Assembly (NCBI GenBank): GCA_002423705.1
Contig: DINW01000002.1
Coordinates: forward strand, 90,816-104,457
From: Clostridium sp. UBA5530
Lineage (GTDB): Bacteria; Bacillota; Clostridia; Clostridiales; Clostridiaceae
Direction: 5' to 3'
DNA length: 13,642 bases
Below are positions 1-7,228 of the stretch, piece by piece. The notes under the pieces were generated by a model. It worked only from the letters and a program-made list of their open reading frames with translations, did no database searches and was not told the DNA's origin. Every line of letters starts with the position of its first letter. Positions within the stretch are counted from its first letter, which is position 1. The translations under genes were made by a program, and so were the position numbers.

Positions 1-2259
1 ACCTAATAGATATCTGTCTATCAAAACAGGGTTTTTACTATCTCTAGCAAAGGCATTTTTTAAGTAAGTTTTAAGTTCTCTTTCCTCATAGGTTATTTCC
101 ATGCCTTGACCTCCTAATACATAGGACGGCCTAACAAGAACTGGGTAGCCTAATTCTTCCGCTTCCCTTAACCCTTCTTCCAAGGACCAAACAGCTTTTC
201 CTTTAGGTCTCTTTATGTTTAACTTCTCTAATATTTCCTCAAACTTTTCTCTATCTTCAGCTTCGTCTATGTGAGTTGGCAAAGTTCCTAATATAGGCAC
301 TTTCTTCTTCTCAAAGAATTTAGCTAGCTTAATAGCAGTCTGCCCTCCAAACTGAAGTATAACTCCTATAGGGTTTTCCTTTTGGATTATATTTAAAGTA
401 TCTTCCTCTGTAAGAGGTTCAAAATATAGCTTATCTGATATATCAAAATCTGTACTTACTGTTTCTGGATTATTATTTATTATTATAGTCTCTATACCCA
501 TTTTCTCTAAAGCTTTTATGCAGTGAACTGAAGCATAGTCAAATTCTATACCCTGACCTATCCTTATTGGTCCGGAGCCTATAACTATTACCTTCTTTTT
601 ATCACTTACTACTACTTCATCCTCTACTCCATAAGCTGAGTAATAATAAGGTGATAATGCTTCAAACTCTCCTCCACAGGTATCTACCATGTTGTACCCT
701 ACTTTTATCCTCCATATGTTTCTTAATTCTAATATTTCTTCTGGAGTTGCTTTTAAGAAATCTGCAATAGCTTTATCTGAAAATCCTTTTCTTTTAAGTT
801 CCAATAGCCACTCTTTATTTAAATCATCCACAGAGCTGCTTTTTAGCTTTTCTTCTTGATCTATGATATATTTAATCTTATCCACAAAGAACCTATCCAT
901 TCCTGTGATTTCGCATACCTTTTCTATAGAGTAGCCTCTTCTTAACATTTCTCCTAAAGCAAAGAGCCTTTCATCGTCTGGAGTGATAACTCTCTTTTTT
1001 AATTCTTCTAAAGTATATTCTCTTGAAGCTTTATGTTCTAAAGAGTACTGACCAATTTCTAAGGAACGTACTCCCTTAAGAAGGGCTGCCTCAAAATTGG
1101 AGCCTATAGCCATTATTTCTCCTGTAGCCATCATTTTTGTCCCAAGAATTCTATTGGCATTCTTAAATTTATCAAAAGGCCATTTTGGTATTTTTACAAC
1201 AACATAGTCTAAGGTTGGTTCAAAGCAGGCAAAGGTCTTTCCTGTTACTGAATTCTTTATTTCATCTAGGTTATATCCTAAGGCTATTTTTGCTGCCACC
1301 TTAGCTATTGGATACCCTGTAGCTTTAGAAGCTAATGCTGAAGATCTACTGACCCTAGGATTTATCTCTATTACTGCATATTTAAAGCTTACAGGATCTA
1401 ATGCAAATTGAACATTGCATCCTCCCTGTATTCCTATTGCATTTATTATGTTGATTGAGGCCGTTCTCAGCATTTGATATTCTTTATCTGACAAAGTTTG
1501 GCTTGGAGCCACCACTATACTGTCTCCTGTGTGGACACCTACAGGATCTATGTTTTCCATATTACAGACGGTTATGCAGTTTCCTTCATTATCTCTCATA
1601 ACCTCATATTCTACCTCTTTCCATCCTTTTACACTCTTTTCAAGAAGTACTTGACCTACGGGGCTTAGTTTAAGACCTGATTCTAATATAACCTTAAGTT
1701 CCTCTTCATTTTCTGCAATTCCCCCACCAGTTCCCCCTAAGGTATAGGCTGGCCTTACTATAACTGGATATCCTATTTTATTAGCATATATCATTCCATG
1801 ATTAAAATCAGTTACTACATTGCTCTCTATTATAGGCTCCTGTATTTTTTTCATAATCTCCTTGAAAAGTTCTCTGTCCTCACCCTTCTTTATGGATTCT
1901 ATAGAAGTTCCTATAACTTTCACATTATATTTTTGAAGAATTTCCTTTTCATAAAGTTCTACAGCTAGATTTAAGGCCGTTTGACCTCCCATTCCTGCTA
2001 AAACACTATCAGGTCTTTCCTTAGCTATTATTTTCTCTACAAACTCTACAGTCAAGGGTTCTATATATACCTTGTCTGCCACCTCTTTATCTGTCATTAT
2101 AGTAGCTGGGTTGGAGTTCACTAATACTACCTGTACTCCCTCTTCTCTTAGAGCTTCACAAGCTTGAGTTCCTGAATAATCAAATTCTGCTGCCTGCCCT
2201 ATGATTATAGGTCCTGATCCTATTACTAAAACTTTCTTTATATCTTTATTTAATGGCAT
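1..2259 (-). CDS. carB: Carbamoyl-phosphate synthase large subunit, C-terminus cut by window edge
   Basis: Large subunit of carbamoyl-phosphate synthetase, which uses ammonia passed from CarA, bicarbonate and two ATP to make carbamoyl phosphate for pyrimidine and arginine synthesis in the cytoplasm. The frame is open from the ATG at 2259 to the window edge, giving 753 residues; the family is usually about 1,070, so roughly 70% is present. The N-terminal half opens with VLVIGSGPIIIGQAAEFDYS (residues 10-29), has the first ATP-grasp with VRPAYTLGGTGGG (168-180) and the metal-site stretch EINPRVSRSSALASKATGYP (298-317). The second half repeats the pattern: VIVIGSGPIRIGQGIEFDYA (557-576) and VRPSYVLGGQGM (709-720). 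Missing are the rest of the second ATP-grasp and the MGS-like allosteric domain. The start is supported by GGAAGGAGAG upstream and by a 17-base gap to the carA stop, so the two are co-transcribed. No frameshift was seen. Confidence 0.98.
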   Translation of the reverse strand, partial: MPLNKDIKKVLVIGSGPIIIGQAAEFDYSGTQACEALREEGVQVVLVNSNPATIMTDKEVADKVYIEPLTVEFVEKIIAKERPDSVLAGMGGQTALNLAVELYEKEILQKYNVKVIGTSIESIKKGEDRELFKEIMKKIQEPIIESNVVTDFNHGMIYANKIGYPVIVRPAYTLGGTGGGIAENEEELKVILESGLKLSPVGQVLLEKSVKGWKEVEYEVMRDNEGNCITVCNMENIDPVGVHTGDSIVVAPSQTLSDKEYQMLRTASINIINAIGIQGGCNVQFALDPVSFKYAVIEINPRVSRSSALASKATGYPIAKVAAKIALGYNLDEIKNSVTGKTFACFEPTLDYVVVKIPKWPFDKFKNANRILGTKMMATGEIMAIGSNFEAALLKGVRSLEIGQYSLEHKASREYTLEELKKRVITPDDERLFALGEMLRRGYSIEKVCEITGMDRFFVDKIKYIIDQEEKLKSSSVDDLNKEWLLELKRKGFSDKAIADFLKATPEEILELRNIWRIKVGYNMVDTCGGEFEALSPYYYSAYGVEDEVVVSDKKKVIVIGSGPIRIGQGIEFDYASVHCIKALEKMGIETIIINNNPETVSTDFDISDKLYFEPLTEEDTLNIIQKENPIGVILQFGGQTAIKLAKFFEKKKVPILGTLPTHIDEAEDREKFEEILEKLNIKRPKGKAVWSLEEGLREAEELGYPVLVRPSYVLGGQGMEITYEERELKTYLKNAFARDSKNPVLIDRYLLG

Positions 2260-2276
2260 ATGAATTCTCTCCTTCC

Positions 2277-3323
2277 CTATATTAACTCTAAAAATTTATC
2301 AAATAAGTAGTGATTTTCTTGGGGTCCTGGACATGCTTCTGGGTGGAACTGTACACTAAAGATAGGTAAAGTTTCATGCCTCATTCCCTCTACAGTATTA
2401 TCATTGACATTTATATGAGTTTTTTTAACCCCCTCTGGCATTTCTGTAACCACATAACCATGATTTTGGGAAGTTATAAATATTTTATTTTCCTCTAAAT
2501 CCTTAACAGGGTGGTTTGCTCCTCTATGTCCAAATTTCAATCTTCCTGTCTTTCCCCCCAGGGTAAGAGCTAGAAGTTGATGCCCCAGACATATTCCTGC
2601 TATAGGTTTCTTTCCTATAAGCCCTTTTATGTTTTTAATAACAATGTCTAAATCCTCTGGATCTCCAGGTCCATTAGATAAAAACACCAAATCCGGGTTC
2701 AATTCTAATATAGTCTCATAGTTTGTTTCTGCTGGAAGTACTGTAAGCTTACAGCCTCTTTTCTTAAAGCTTCTTAATATATTTTCCTTTATTCCAAAAT
2801 CCATTACTGCTACGTGAGGCCCATTACCCTCTATAGTATATATTTCTTCTGTTGTCACACTCTTGACCGCTTCTTTATTTGAAAATCCCTTTATTAGATT
2901 TCCTGCTTCTTCTTCATCTATTGACTTGATTGTTATAATACCTTTCATAGTTCCGTGATTTCTTAAGACCTTTGTAAGTGACCTTGTATCTATTCCTTCA
3001 AGTCCCATTATCTTATTATCCTTTAAATATGCATCTAAAGTAAGTTCACATCTCCAATTGTTTGGAAGGTCACATGCCTCCCTTACTATGAATCCCTTTA
3101 CCTTAGGACATGTGGATTCTACATCCTCTAGGTTTATTCCGTAGTTTCCTATTAAAGGGTATGTCATGGTAACTATCTGACCATAATAGGATGGATCTGT
3201 TAAAACCTCTTGATACCCAGTCATCCCCGTATTGAACACAACCTCTCCCACAGTATCCTTTACATATCCAAAAGCTTTTCCCTCAAAAATCATTCCATTT
3301 TCTAATATAAGCCTAGCTAACAT
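2277..3323 (-). CDS. carA: Carbamoyl-phosphate synthase small (glutaminase) subunit
   Basis: Small subunit of carbamoyl-phosphate synthetase; it hydrolyses glutamine and channels ammonia to CarB. The 348 residues match the shorter end of the family. The N-terminal CPSase small-subunit domain (about 1-150) shows GEVVFNTGMTGYQEVLTDPS (26-45). The C-terminal class I glutamine amidotransferase domain (about 170-348) has SNGPGDP (216-222), the nucleophile Cys245 in GICLGHQ, and the His327/Glu329 pair in FHPEACPGP, so the catalytic triad is intact. The start ATG follows AAAAGGAGGGACTTAG, a strong ribosome binding site. It is the first gene of the carAB operon, downstream of a PyrR-type attenuator, so pyrimidine rather than arginine control is inferred. 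Confidence 0.98.
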   Translation of the reverse strand: MLARLILENGMIFEGKAFGYVKDTVGEVVFNTGMTGYQEVLTDPSYYGQIVTMTYPLIGNYGINLEDVESTCPKVKGFIVREACDLPNNWRCELTLDAYLKDNKIMGLEGIDTRSLTKVLRNHGTMKGIITIKSIDEEEAGNLIKGFSNKEAVKSVTTEEIYTIEGNGPHVAVMDFGIKENILRSFKKRGCKLTVLPAETNYETILELNPDLVFLSNGPGDPEDLDIVIKNIKGLIGKKPIAGICLGHQLLALTLGGKTGRLKFGHRGANHPVKDLEENKIFITSQNHGYVVTEMPEGVKKTHINVNDNTVEGMRHETLPIFSVQFHPEACPGPQENHYLFDKFLELI

Positions 3324-3351
3324 CTAAGTCCCTCCTTTTAAATTTACGTTA

Positions 3352-3407
3352 ATAAATAAAAAAGGATAATTAGAGAATTATCTGAAAACAATTCTCTGAT
3401 TATCCTT
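3352..3407 (-). terminator. Intrinsic terminator of the carAB attenuator
   Basis: Read on the minus strand, the arm AAGGATAATCAGAGAATT (within 3389-3407) pairs with AATTCTCTAATTATCCTT (within 3362-3379). That is about 18 paired positions with one C/A mismatch, a short loop, and a tract of T residues interrupted by A (TTTTTTATTTATT, 3351-3363). It lies between the car promoter and the carA ribosome binding site, so it can only act on the car leader or on read-through from the upstream kinase operon. Position after a PyrR-type hairpin makes it the terminator half of an attenuator. Confidence 0.93.
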
Positions 3408-3440
3408 GTATCTAATCTTATTCAGTTGAACATAAAATTT

Positions 3441-3460
3441 ATTTAGTATATATACTAAAT
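3441..3460. repeat. Perfect 20-bp palindrome in the carA leader
   Basis: The half-site ATTTAGTATA is followed directly by its reverse complement TATACTAAAT. It lies between the PyrR hairpin and the terminator of the carA leader. In RNA it could fold into a weak AU-rich hairpin, perhaps part of the antiterminator region; as DNA it could be a protein site. No function is assigned. Confidence 0.6.
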
Positions 3461-3520
3461 TTTTCTGTATGCTATCTAATTGTTTTATATAACAAAAAAT
3501 CCACATCATCATGCAGCCCT

Positions 3521-3549
3521 CTTTCTGGTCTCGCAGGACCAATTTAAAG
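3521..3549 (-). promoter_or_regulatory. PyrR-binding RNA hairpin (anti-antiterminator) in the carA leader
   Basis: The minus-strand RNA reads CUUUAAAUUGGUC, CUGCGA, GACCAGAAAG. The upper stem GGUC/GACC closes the hexaloop CUGCGA (plus 3531-3536), and a lower stem CUUU/AAAG closes across an internal loop. The PyrR consensus known from Bacillus pyr leaders is ARUC-CNGNGA-GGYU with flanking CUUU...AAGG. The hexaloop fits CNGNGA exactly; the stem has compensating pairs, for example U-A where U-G is usual. In Bacillus, UMP-bound PyrR stabilises this hairpin, which frees the downstream terminator. The pyrR gene is not in the window. Confidence 0.85.
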
Positions 3550-3573
3550 TGAGTATTTAATTTACTAGAATTC

Positions 3574-3602
3574 ATTGTAATTTATATTACCTACTATGTC
3601 AA
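3574..3602 (-). promoter_or_regulatory. carAB promoter (SigA type)
   Basis: On the minus strand TTGACA (3597-3602) and TACAAT (3574-3579) are separated by exactly 17 bases, a near-perfect vegetative promoter. Transcription should begin near 3567, giving a leader of about 244 bases that contains the PyrR hairpin and the terminator. The -35 box begins only five bases past the stop codon of the upstream histidine kinase gene. Confidence 0.88.
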
Positions 3603-3607
3603 CCCAT

Positions 3608-4993
3608 TTATAATTTTTTTATTCTAACAGTGACTTTGGTACCTTTTCTTATCTCACTATCTATATCTATCTTTCCATTGTGGAGTTTCATAATTTCTTC
3701 GCATATTGCTAACCCTATTCCATTACCAGGCCTGTCATTATTTCCCTTAAAGAACTTCTCTTTAACCCTTTTTAGGTCATTCTTTTTTATACCTATGCCA
3801 TTATCCTCAATAATTATATATATATATCCATCTTTTTCCTCAGAGTAGATCTTTACTATACCGCCTTGGGAAAACTTTATTGCGTTATCTACTATATTTA
3901 TAAACACCTGCTTTAGCCTATTTTTATCTGCTTTTATATCTCCTAGCTCTATATCTTGGTACTGAAGGCTTACTCCATTCCTTTCACTTCTAGGCTTCAT
4001 CTGGAAATATATATCCCTAAGAAGTTGGCCTAAATTAAAAGTTTCTATCTTAAGACTTATGTTTCCGGCTTCATACCTAGAAAAATCCAATAGCTCATTT
4101 ACTAAATCAGTGAGTCTTTCACTTTCCTCTATTATTATATTCAATCCCTTATCCATCATCTCTTCTGATTGAAGTTCCTTAAGCTTTAAGGTAATAGCCC
4201 ATCCCTTTATAGATGTAAGAGGAGTTTTTAGTTCATGGGATACAGAGGATATAAATTCATTTTTAAGTCTTTCACTTTTTAATATTTCACTGGACATGGT
4301 ATTTAATGTATCTGCCAAACTACCAATTTCATCATTATATGTCTTTTCAGCTTTTATGGTATATTCCCCTTTACCAATTCTCTTGGCTACCCTGTTAAGA
4401 TTAATCAAGGGATTTATTATACTATTTGATATTATTATACTTATTATAAATATTACAGTTATTACTATGGCTTCTACTATAAAAATAAAAAATTTTATAC
4501 TTCCTAAAACATCATCTACGTCTTCTAAGGATGTTATGACCCTTATCGCCGCCTTAGTTTTTTTACTGTTTATGGGTCTAGTAATCATCATTACTTTGTC
4601 GTCACTATAAACCACAGCTTTTTCCATTACATTTGTGCTCTCTATGCCATAAAAGGCACGTTCTATATCCATATCATTTTTAAGATTAATGTTGTAGACA
4701 CCCAGGGTGTCTAATATTACATCCTTATTCTCATCTATTATCTGTATTTGAACATTAGTGTGGGTAAATAGATTGTCCACTATGTCCTCTGAAGCTTTTC
4801 TAAGAGGCATAGTCTCTAGATATCTTGTAAAAAATGTATCCGCTACGTTAAGTTGTTCCTTTATTGCATATTCTATATTGTTATAATAATATTCCTTTAT
4901 TGCATATCCAAGGAAAAATCCTACTATAAATACTGTTATAGATATGGCTATTAAGTAATGGGTTAAAATTCTCCTCTTTATGCTACTATTCAT
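3608..4993 (-). CDS. Membrane sensor histidine kinase, PhoR/ResE type
   Basis: Sensor kinase of a two-component system; it autophosphorylates on a histidine and passes phosphate to the regulator encoded just upstream. Of 461 residues, a membrane segment lies at about 13-31, an extracytoplasmic sensor region at about 35-165, and a second membrane segment at about 167-189. A HAMP linker follows (190-242). The HisKA helix has the phospho-acceptor His253 in VSHELKTPLTSIKGW. The ATPase domain has the N box NRLKQVFINIVDNAIKFS (358-375), G1 EDNGIGI (396-402) and G2 GNGIGLAI (423-430). All catalytic motifs are intact. The ATG overlaps the regulator's stop by 8 bases and has no clear ribosome binding site, so translation is probably coupled. 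The ligand is unknown; the specific family name (PhoR, ResE, VicK) cannot be fixed from sequence reading. No terminator follows the gene. Confidence 0.95.
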   Translation of the reverse strand: MNSSIKRRILTHYLIAISITVFIVGFFLGYAIKEYYYNNIEYAIKEQLNVADTFFTRYLETMPLRKASEDIVDNLFTHTNVQIQIIDENKDVILDTLGVYNINLKNDMDIERAFYGIESTNVMEKAVVYSDDKVMMITRPINSKKTKAAIRVITSLEDVDDVLGSIKFFIFIVEAIVITVIFIISIIISNSIINPLINLNRVAKRIGKGEYTIKAEKTYNDEIGSLADTLNTMSSEILKSERLKNEFISSVSHELKTPLTSIKGWAITLKLKELQSEEMMDKGLNIIIEESERLTDLVNELLDFSRYEAGNISLKIETFNLGQLLRDIYFQMKPRSERNGVSLQYQDIELGDIKADKNRLKQVFINIVDNAIKFSQGGIVKIYSEEKDGYIYIIIEDNGIGIKKNDLKRVKEKFFKGNNDRPGNGIGLAICEEIMKLHNGKIDIDSEIRKGTKVTVRIKKL

Positions 4994-5675
4994 GTTTTTT
5001 CATTCTATACCCATAACCCCATACAGTTTCTATATAATTAGGGCTAGATGGATCATCCTCTATTTTTTCTCTTAACCTTCTTATATGCACATCTACAGTT
5101 TTTATATCTCCATAAAAGTCTTCTCCCCAAATACTATCCAACAATTCATCCCTTGTGAAAGCTCTGCCCACATTGTTCATAAACAGCTCCACTATACTCA
5201 TCTCTTTTAAGGTAAGTCTTATCTCATTACCATTCTTAAAAAACCTCTGGCCTCTCTTGTCTAGTGATAAGTCCCCTAGAGTTAGGTTTTCTTCATCCTT
5301 CTTTTCCACCTTTTTCATTCTTCTAAGAAGAGCATTGATTCTACAAACAAGCTCTGTGGGGTTAAAGGGCTTAACCATGTAATCATCTGCCCCACTTTCT
5401 AAGCCCATTATTTTGTCTATATCTTGGTTTTTAGCAGTAAGCATAATAACTGCAGTTCCGTGATAAAAGCTTCTTATCCTTTCACAAACATTAAATCCAT
5501 TGATTCCTGGAAGCATTATATCCAGTACTACTATGTCAAATTTTTCTTCTGCTAAGATTTTTAGAGCCTCTTCTCCTGAGCCTACTTCCTTTACATCAAA
5601 TCTGTTTACTTTTAGATTTATAGCTATAAAGCTTCTTATATTTTCTTCATCTTCTACAATAAGTATCCTATCCAT
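4986..5675 (-). CDS. OmpR/PhoB-family response regulator
   Basis: DNA-binding partner of the downstream kinase. With the start at 5675 it has 229 residues, a normal length. The receiver domain (1-115) has acidic residues Glu8/Asp9/Glu10, phospho-acceptor Asp52 in VVLDIMLPG, Thr80 and Lys102 in VKPFNP. The C-terminal winged helix (about 130-229) ends with the usual VDVHIRRLREKIE and VWGYGYRMKK motifs. A start seven codons further upstream is possible, but the chosen ATG has AGGGGGGA at a good distance and begins the receiver exactly as in the family (MDRILIVEDEE). That ribosome binding site includes the stop codon of the lipoprotein gene, and the gene overlaps the kinase start by 8 bases, so all three genes form one operon. 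Target promoters are unknown; autoregulation is plausible only by analogy. Confidence 0.96.
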   Translation of the reverse strand: MDRILIVEDEENIRSFIAINLKVNRFDVKEVGSGEEALKILAEEKFDIVVLDIMLPGINGFNVCERIRSFYHGTAVIMLTAKNQDIDKIMGLESGADDYMVKPFNPTELVCRINALLRRMKKVEKKDEENLTLGDLSLDKRGQRFFKNGNEIRLTLKEMSIVELFMNNVGRAFTRDELLDSIWGEDFYGDIKTVDVHIRRLREKIEDDPSSPNYIETVWGYGYRMKKHE

Positions 5676-5685
5676 AAAATCCCCC

Positions 5686-6837
5686 CTACTTGGCAATTTC
5701 CTTTATCATACTTTCTTTCACATCTCTAACTATTTTACCATATCCTTTTAAATCCTTATCATAGGTATGATTCAATATTCTCAAAGCCATCTCAAAGTTC
5801 CCTGCTGCCTCCTCTTTATTTCCTCTCAAAATGCTTATTTTTCCTATGGCATAGTAAACATCCCACCAGCCCATATCATAATTTTTATCTCCATTAGACA
5901 ACATAGGTCCATAGGTTTTTTCTATCATATCCTTTGCTTTATCTACCTGTCCCAGTTCTAATAATATTAGGGCATTTAAGATTTTAAATTTATCTTCACT
6001 AACTGCTATTTTGTCTCCCATTCTATTTCTTTTCCAGTATTCATCCATGTCTCTTAAGGCCTCATCATACTTTTTAATCATGTGTTTGGAATATATATAA
6101 TAGTACCATGCACTTTCATTGCCTTCATATTGATCTATAATATTTTTGTATTGAGCAATCTTACTTTCATAGACATCATAATTCACATAATTATAAAAGC
6201 TTTCCCCATCATATCTGACCACGTAAAGATCTGAAATAGTATCGTTCTCGTTATTTTGAGCCACAAAGCTCACTTGTCCATCTTCGCTAGGGATTATTGT
6301 AAGAGCTGTCCATAATCCTAGGTCTACCCCACTTGTATCCCAACCTTTGCTAAAATCAAATAAATAATATTGGTTGGGTCCCTTAAAGCTTGTCATATTA
6401 GCGACCATAAGCTTTCCTTCTTCTCCATTATTTCCGGAGATTGCTTTAACGGCTTTTACTCCTACACCCTCGTCAAAAAACTCAAAAGTCTTTTCCCATT
6501 TGCCATATTTGTCTTTCATTATAAAAAATCCTACGTTTATTTTAGTTGAATTCTTCACTAAAACTACTAATTCCTGCTTAGAGTCTCCATCCACATCTAT
6601 ATAATAAATACTTTGTTTTTCCATGCTATTTGTATCCTCTAGAATTTTATATCCATCTGGTACAAAACTCTGAGCTAACACCCTCATTTCACTATCAGTA
6701 AGGCCCTGCTGATTTTTTATATACTTTTCATTTAGCTTTGGTGTTTTCATTAAATTTACCGGTAGTTGATACTTAATTGAGCACCCAGTAGTCATCGTAA
6801 CGGCCATAAGCAAAAAAATAATTATGACTTTTTTCAT
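5686..6837 (-). CDS. Predicted lipoprotein with FG-GAP-like motif and TPR-like C-terminus
   Basis: I do not recognise this as a named gene. With the start at 6837 it encodes 383 residues. The N-terminus has Lys2-Lys3, a hydrophobic stretch (4-16) and TTGC ending at Cys19, an acceptable though not classical lipobox (Thr, not Leu, at -3), so export and lipid anchoring outside the membrane are likely. Residues 79-94 (YIDVDGDSKQELVVLV) match the DxDGDxxxEL pattern of FG-GAP/VCBS-type blades. The region 225-358 is helical with TPR-like units, for example 285-309 and 323-356 (GKISILRGNKEEAAGNFEMA). An ATG ten codons earlier is less likely, since GGGGAGGG sits just before the chosen start and the signal peptide begins there. 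It is first in an operon with a regulator and kinase, which suggests a sensing or envelope role, but this is inference. Confidence 0.88.
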   Translation of the reverse strand: MKKVIIIFLLMAVTMTTGCSIKYQLPVNLMKTPKLNEKYIKNQQGLTDSEMRVLAQSFVPDGYKILEDTNSMEKQSIYYIDVDGDSKQELVVLVKNSTKINVGFFIMKDKYGKWEKTFEFFDEGVGVKAVKAISGNNGEEGKLMVANMTSFKGPNQYYLFDFSKGWDTSGVDLGLWTALTIIPSEDGQVSFVAQNNENDTISDLYVVRYDGESFYNYVNYDVYESKIAQYKNIIDQYEGNESAWYYYIYSKHMIKKYDEALRDMDEYWKRNRMGDKIAVSEDKFKILNALILLELGQVDKAKDMIEKTYGPMLSNGDKNYDMGWWDVYYAIGKISILRGNKEEAAGNFEMALRILNHTYDKDLKGYGKIVRDVKESMIKEIAK

Positions 6838-6852
6838 GTTACCCTCCCCTTT

Positions 6853-7018
6853 ATTTAATAAGGACATCTTTATCTGATGTCTACCTGCTGTAACACTCCA
6901 CCCTCTTTAGGTTGGAGATAACAGTAGCTACTATCCTAGATAAGTTCAACTAACCTTCAGTTGGAGTACAAACTCCACCTGAAACTAAGTTTCACTTGAT
7001 TTTCCACTTCCTGTATGA
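6853..7018 (-). ncRNA. Candidate structured 5' leader RNA of the lipoprotein operon
   Basis: About 165 bases of leader with at least four potential hairpins. Read on the minus strand they are: TTCAG-G-TGGAGT, loop TTGT, ACTCCA-A-CTGAA (6956-6983); CTCCA-A-CCT, loop AAAG, AGG-G-TGGAG (6896-6917); the palindrome AGTAGCTACT (6923-6932); and GACATC/GATGTC with a 7-base loop (6863-6881). AGGTT near 6953 can also pair with AACCT near 6910, which would enclose a multi-stem core. Two of the stems carry a purine mismatch at a similar place. It does not match the riboswitch consensus sequences I can recall (SAM, T-box, c-di-GMP-I, THF, M-box). Orientation is inferred from the downstream gene and purine-rich single strands. 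It could instead be a dispersed repeat. Confidence 0.5.
6980..6994. repeat. Odd palindrome TGAAACTAAGTTTCA
   Basis: Seven bases (TGAAACT) are mirrored by AGTTTCA around a single central base. It overlaps the first arm of the 6956-6983 hairpin by four bases, so the two cannot form fully together. It could be a protein-binding operator or an alternative RNA helix; neither is shown by sequence alone. Confidence 0.5.
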
Positions 7019-7024
7019 ACCCCT

Positions 7025-7052
7025 TATATATATTTAATCAATAAACCAACAA
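7025..7052 (-). promoter_or_regulatory. Possible promoter of the lipoprotein/regulator/kinase operon
   Basis: Minus-strand TTGTTG (7047-7052) and TATATA (7025-7030) are spaced by 16 bases. Initiation near 7018 would place the whole hairpin-rich leader in the transcript. The boxes are imperfect and the region is AT-rich, so chance matches are likely. Confidence 0.35.
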
Positions 7053-7076
7053 TTAAAGGTTAAAATATGTTAAACT

Positions 7077-7104
7077 TTTTCAAATTTTGTAACCAATTTA
7101 TAAT
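7077..7104 (+). promoter_or_regulatory. Possible plus-strand promoter in the divergent region
   Basis: TTTTCA (7077-7082) and a consensus TATAAT (7099-7104) are spaced by 16 bases. A transcript from here would start near 7111 and end at the terminator at 7229-7273, about 160 bases with no gene. A second TATAAT at 7148-7153 has no convincing -35 box. Confidence 0.35.
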
Positions 7105-7156
7105 TAATTCGAAATCAATAAATAAATTATTATTATTAATTATATCCTATAATCAA

Positions 7157-7181
7157 GTTATAGATAAGATTTATCTATAAC
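7157..7181. repeat. 11-bp perfect inverted repeat with 3-base loop
   Basis: GTTATAGATAA is followed by GAT and then TTATCTATAAC. It could be an RNA hairpin in the untranslated plus-strand transcript or a DNA operator. It has no T tract, so it is not itself a terminator. Confidence 0.65.
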
Positions 7182-7228
7182 TAAGCAATTATATTTCCTA
7201 ACATATATAAAGCATAATAATTTATCTT

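Noticed and set aside
3378..3575. 65-codon open frame on the minus strand in the carA leader
   Set aside because: Its ATG overlaps the -10 box of the car promoter, upstream of the expected transcription start, and the frame runs through the PyrR hairpin and into the terminator. It has no ribosome binding site and no recognisable protein features.
3630..5751. Several 70-105 codon frames on the plus strand opposite the kinase and regulator genes
   Set aside because: They are antisense to intact conserved genes, have hydrophobic low-complexity sequence as expected from reversed coding DNA, and lack ribosome binding sites.
5767..6604. 64- and 76-codon plus-strand frames opposite the lipoprotein gene
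   Set aside because: Shadows of the minus-strand coding sequence with no supporting start signals.
6863..6881. GACATC/GATGTC hairpin as an intrinsic terminator on the minus strand
   Set aside because: The stem is only six pairs and is followed by CTTATTAAAT, not a T tract.
6853..7018. T-box, SAM, c-di-GMP-I, THF or M-box riboswitch before the lipoprotein gene
   Set aside because: None of the conserved core motifs I recall for these classes is present, and no terminator with a T tract precedes the lipoprotein start.
7083..7096. Second BceR-like box near 7085 (TTCAAATTTTGTAA)
   Set aside because: One half fits TGTAA but the other matches poorly, and in such AT-rich sequence this is expected by chance.
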